Below the pieces are notes generated by a model. It searched no databases and was not told the origin of the DNA. It saw only the letters and a program-made list of their open reading frames with translations. Below, one piece after another: positions 63,082 to 64,000 of a DNA stretch of 64,000 bases. Location of the stretch: the NCBI GenBank assembly GCA_030603695.1, contig JAUVXF010000001.1, positions 236,638 through 300,637 of the forward strand, in the 5' to 3' direction. How positions within the stretch are numbered: position 1 is the stretch's first letter; each line of letters starts with the position of its first letter. The position numbers and the translations under genes were made by a program. The stretch is from Natronohydrobacter sp. Lineage in GTDB: Bacteria; Pseudomonadota; Alphaproteobacteria; Rhodobacterales; Rhodobacteraceae.

Positions 63082-63687
63082 ATGTATGTCGAATTGATAG
63101 GCTGGCTTGCAGCGCTTCTGACCCTTATCGCCTATTCGATGAAAACGATGCTTTTGCTGCGTATCGCTGCGGTGGCTGCAAATCTGTGTTTCATCTCCTA
63201 TGGCAGTTTAAGCGGTGTCATGCCCATGCTGGCCCTGCATATCGTGCTTTTGCCGCTGAACAGCTTTCGGCTTGTTCAGATTTTGAAAACAACATCACAG
63301 GTGCGCGCCGCAAGTCCGGCGCAGGGCTTGCCTGCCGATCTTGTCAGTTTTCTAAAGCCAATATCCGTTGCGCCAGATGCTTTGCTTTTTCGGCGCGGTG
63401 ATCTGGCTGATAAAATATATTATCTGAAATCAGGCACTGTCTTGTTGGAAGAGATTGAAACGCATCTGAAAGCAGGTGAAATCTTTGGTGAAGTCGCGTT
63501 TTTCAGCGATAGCCGCAAACGCACCCTGACGGCCCGGTGCCTTGGGAAATGCGAGATTGCCACGATCAGTGAAGCAGAGTTTACCAGCCTCTATTACCAA
63601 AACCCGGAATTCGGATTTTTCATGTTACGCTTGCTGGCGCGGCGATTGGAACAGAACGCAGCACTGATTACCGAGGGCGCAAAGTGA
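63082..63687 (+). CDS. Membrane-anchored cyclic-nucleotide-binding-domain protein
   Basis: A 201-residue protein. Residues 1-75 form two or three membrane segments (VELIGWLAALLTLIAYSMKTMLLLRIAAVAANLCFISYGSL, MLALHIVLLPLNSFRLVQI). The C-terminal 110 residues are a cNMP-binding-like domain (LFRRGDLADKIYYLKSGTVLLEE, LKAGEIFGEVAFFSDSRKRTLTARC with GEIFGEVAFF in the phosphate-binding-cassette position). The arginine expected to contact the cyclic phosphate is plausible in SRKRTLTA. The ATG at 63082 is preceded by GGGAAAG; the ORF track start at 62995 is upstream. It is not a transcription factor (no HTH), so it may act as a membrane sensor. It lies close to the IS5 edge. Confidence 0.78.
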   Translation: MYVELIGWLAALLTLIAYSMKTMLLLRIAAVAANLCFISYGSLSGVMPMLALHIVLLPLNSFRLVQILKTTSQVRAASPAQGLPADLVSFLKPISVAPDALLFRRGDLADKIYYLKSGTVLLEEIETHLKAGEIFGEVAFFSDSRKRTLTARCLGKCEIATISEAEFTSLYYQNPEFGFFMLRLLARRLEQNAALITEGAK

Positions 63688-63877
63688 TCTGGCTGGGAAA
63701 TCTCATGCCGAAAGAGTTTTGCGATTGTGGGTATCTGGGTTTAAAATTGCCTTTGTCACCGTTGCGCAAGATGCGTATATTTTGCCCCTTGCCTCAGTCT
63801 TTCGCGCATCTTGGGCGATACTTTGAGAATTTAGCAAGAATAGCAATTAATTTTACACAAAAAATTGTATAATACTA

Positions 63878-64000
63878 GGGCCTGTGGACATTCGGGATTC
63901 CCAACTTGCCTGATTTCTGATTCAAGCTTCCAAAATGGAGGTTTGAATGAACGAAGAGCGGTTTGTGTTGACAGATGAGGTCTGGGTCCGCCTTGCGCCA
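63878..64000 (+). mobile_element. Left end of an IS5-family insertion sequence (cut by window end)
   Basis: The terminal sequence GGGCCTGTGGACATTCGGG begins right after TACTAG (a CTAG/TA-type target) and is followed within 70 bp by a transposase start. Only the first 123 bases are in the window, so the other inverted repeat cannot be checked. Confidence 0.7.
63947..64000 (+). CDS. IS5-family transposase, N-terminal fragment (3' end outside window)
   Basis: Eighteen codons are visible, MNEERFVLTDEVWVRLAP, which match the N-terminus of IS5-type (DUF4096-containing) transposases with the phrase RFVLTDxxW. GGAGG lies five to six bases before the ATG. The gene continues beyond the window. Confidence 0.75.
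   Translation, partial: MNEERFVLTDEVWVRLAP

Noticed and set aside
63684-63872. 62-residue ORF with GTG start overlapping the cNMP-domain gene end
   Set aside because: No domain; it ends in AT-rich DNA next to the IS end, and the GTG overlap could be chance. A real small gene cannot be fully excluded.
1-64000. tRNA, rRNA, prophage or defence-system genes
   Set aside because: I looked through the intergenic gaps for tRNA T-loop patterns and through the ORFs for phage, restriction or toxin-antitoxin families and recognised none; only the IS5 edge is mobile.

Overview
The window reads as chromosomal DNA of a GC-rich alphaproteobacterium, most likely a member of the Rhodobacterales (Roseobacter/Rhodobacter type). 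The signs are a 5-aminolevulinate synthase (HemA, C4 pathway) that begins like the Rhodobacter enzyme, a putR-putA divergon, a CobS-type aerobic cobaltochelatase subunit, an sRNA that looks like the CcsR ('cuckoo') family with a heat-shock-sigma-like promoter, and a short CATCTTGG-type intergenic motif that I recall from roseobacter genomes. There are about 54 protein genes, most in short operons with ATGA-type overlaps. I saw no rRNA, tRNA or CRISPR array. An IS5-family element begins at the right edge and is cut by the window end.

Layout: 1-2.8 kb, acyl-CoA ligase (partial), DsbA/FrnE-like thioredoxin-fold protein and Bcr/CflA efflux pump. 2.9-8.3 kb, SPFH/NfeD pair, prs, 2-hydroxychromene-2-carboxylate isomerase, a small conserved protein, efp and a META-domain envelope protein. 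8.3-10.8 kb, a structured leader followed by a SulP anion transporter and a universal stress protein. 10.8-15.7 kb, putR and putA flanked by copies of a dispersed intergenic repeat. 15.7-20.3 kb, ispG, rodZ, hemA (TTG start, FNR-type box upstream) and a small exported protein. 20.4-25.7 kb, M20 peptidase, cytochrome P450, cobS and cobQ. 25.7-30.4 kb, a repeat copy, a minus-strand CcsR-like sRNA, then a two-gene RND efflux operon behind an ATTC-N8-GAAT operator. 30.5-34.2 kb, three Tad-type minor pilin or surface genes. 34.5-43.9 kb, NnrU/ICMT-like membrane protein, dimethylglycine dehydrogenase-like enzyme, a LolCDE/MacB-like ABC pair, FeS photolyase and an SDR. 44-48.3 kb, DUF2798 protein, ileS, a VOC protein and cutA. 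48.4-60 kb, an acetate-uptake and activation block. 60.5-64 kb, a beta-helix protein, a membrane-anchored cNMP-binding-domain protein and the IS5 edge.

How genes work together: the 48-60 kb block is the most coherent. Acs makes acetyl-CoA plus AMP, Adk is 5 nt downstream and recycles AMP, and DUF4212 plus a VC_2705-type sodium:solute symporter can import the substrate. After them come a cNMP/CBS/DUF294 protein, a small membrane protein, a lone receiver domain, and a membrane PAS protein in which a degenerate histidine kinase is fused to a DnaQ-like DEDDh exonuclease. The putative signalling role of this tail is inference, and this fusion is my main candidate for poorly described biology. Other leads are the five-copy dispersed repeat, the CcsR-like sRNA, the leader RNA before sulP, the orphan Tad trio and several long perfect inverted repeats. 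Starts were chosen from Shine-Dalgarno spacing and overlap with the upstream gene, and domain positions are by eye.
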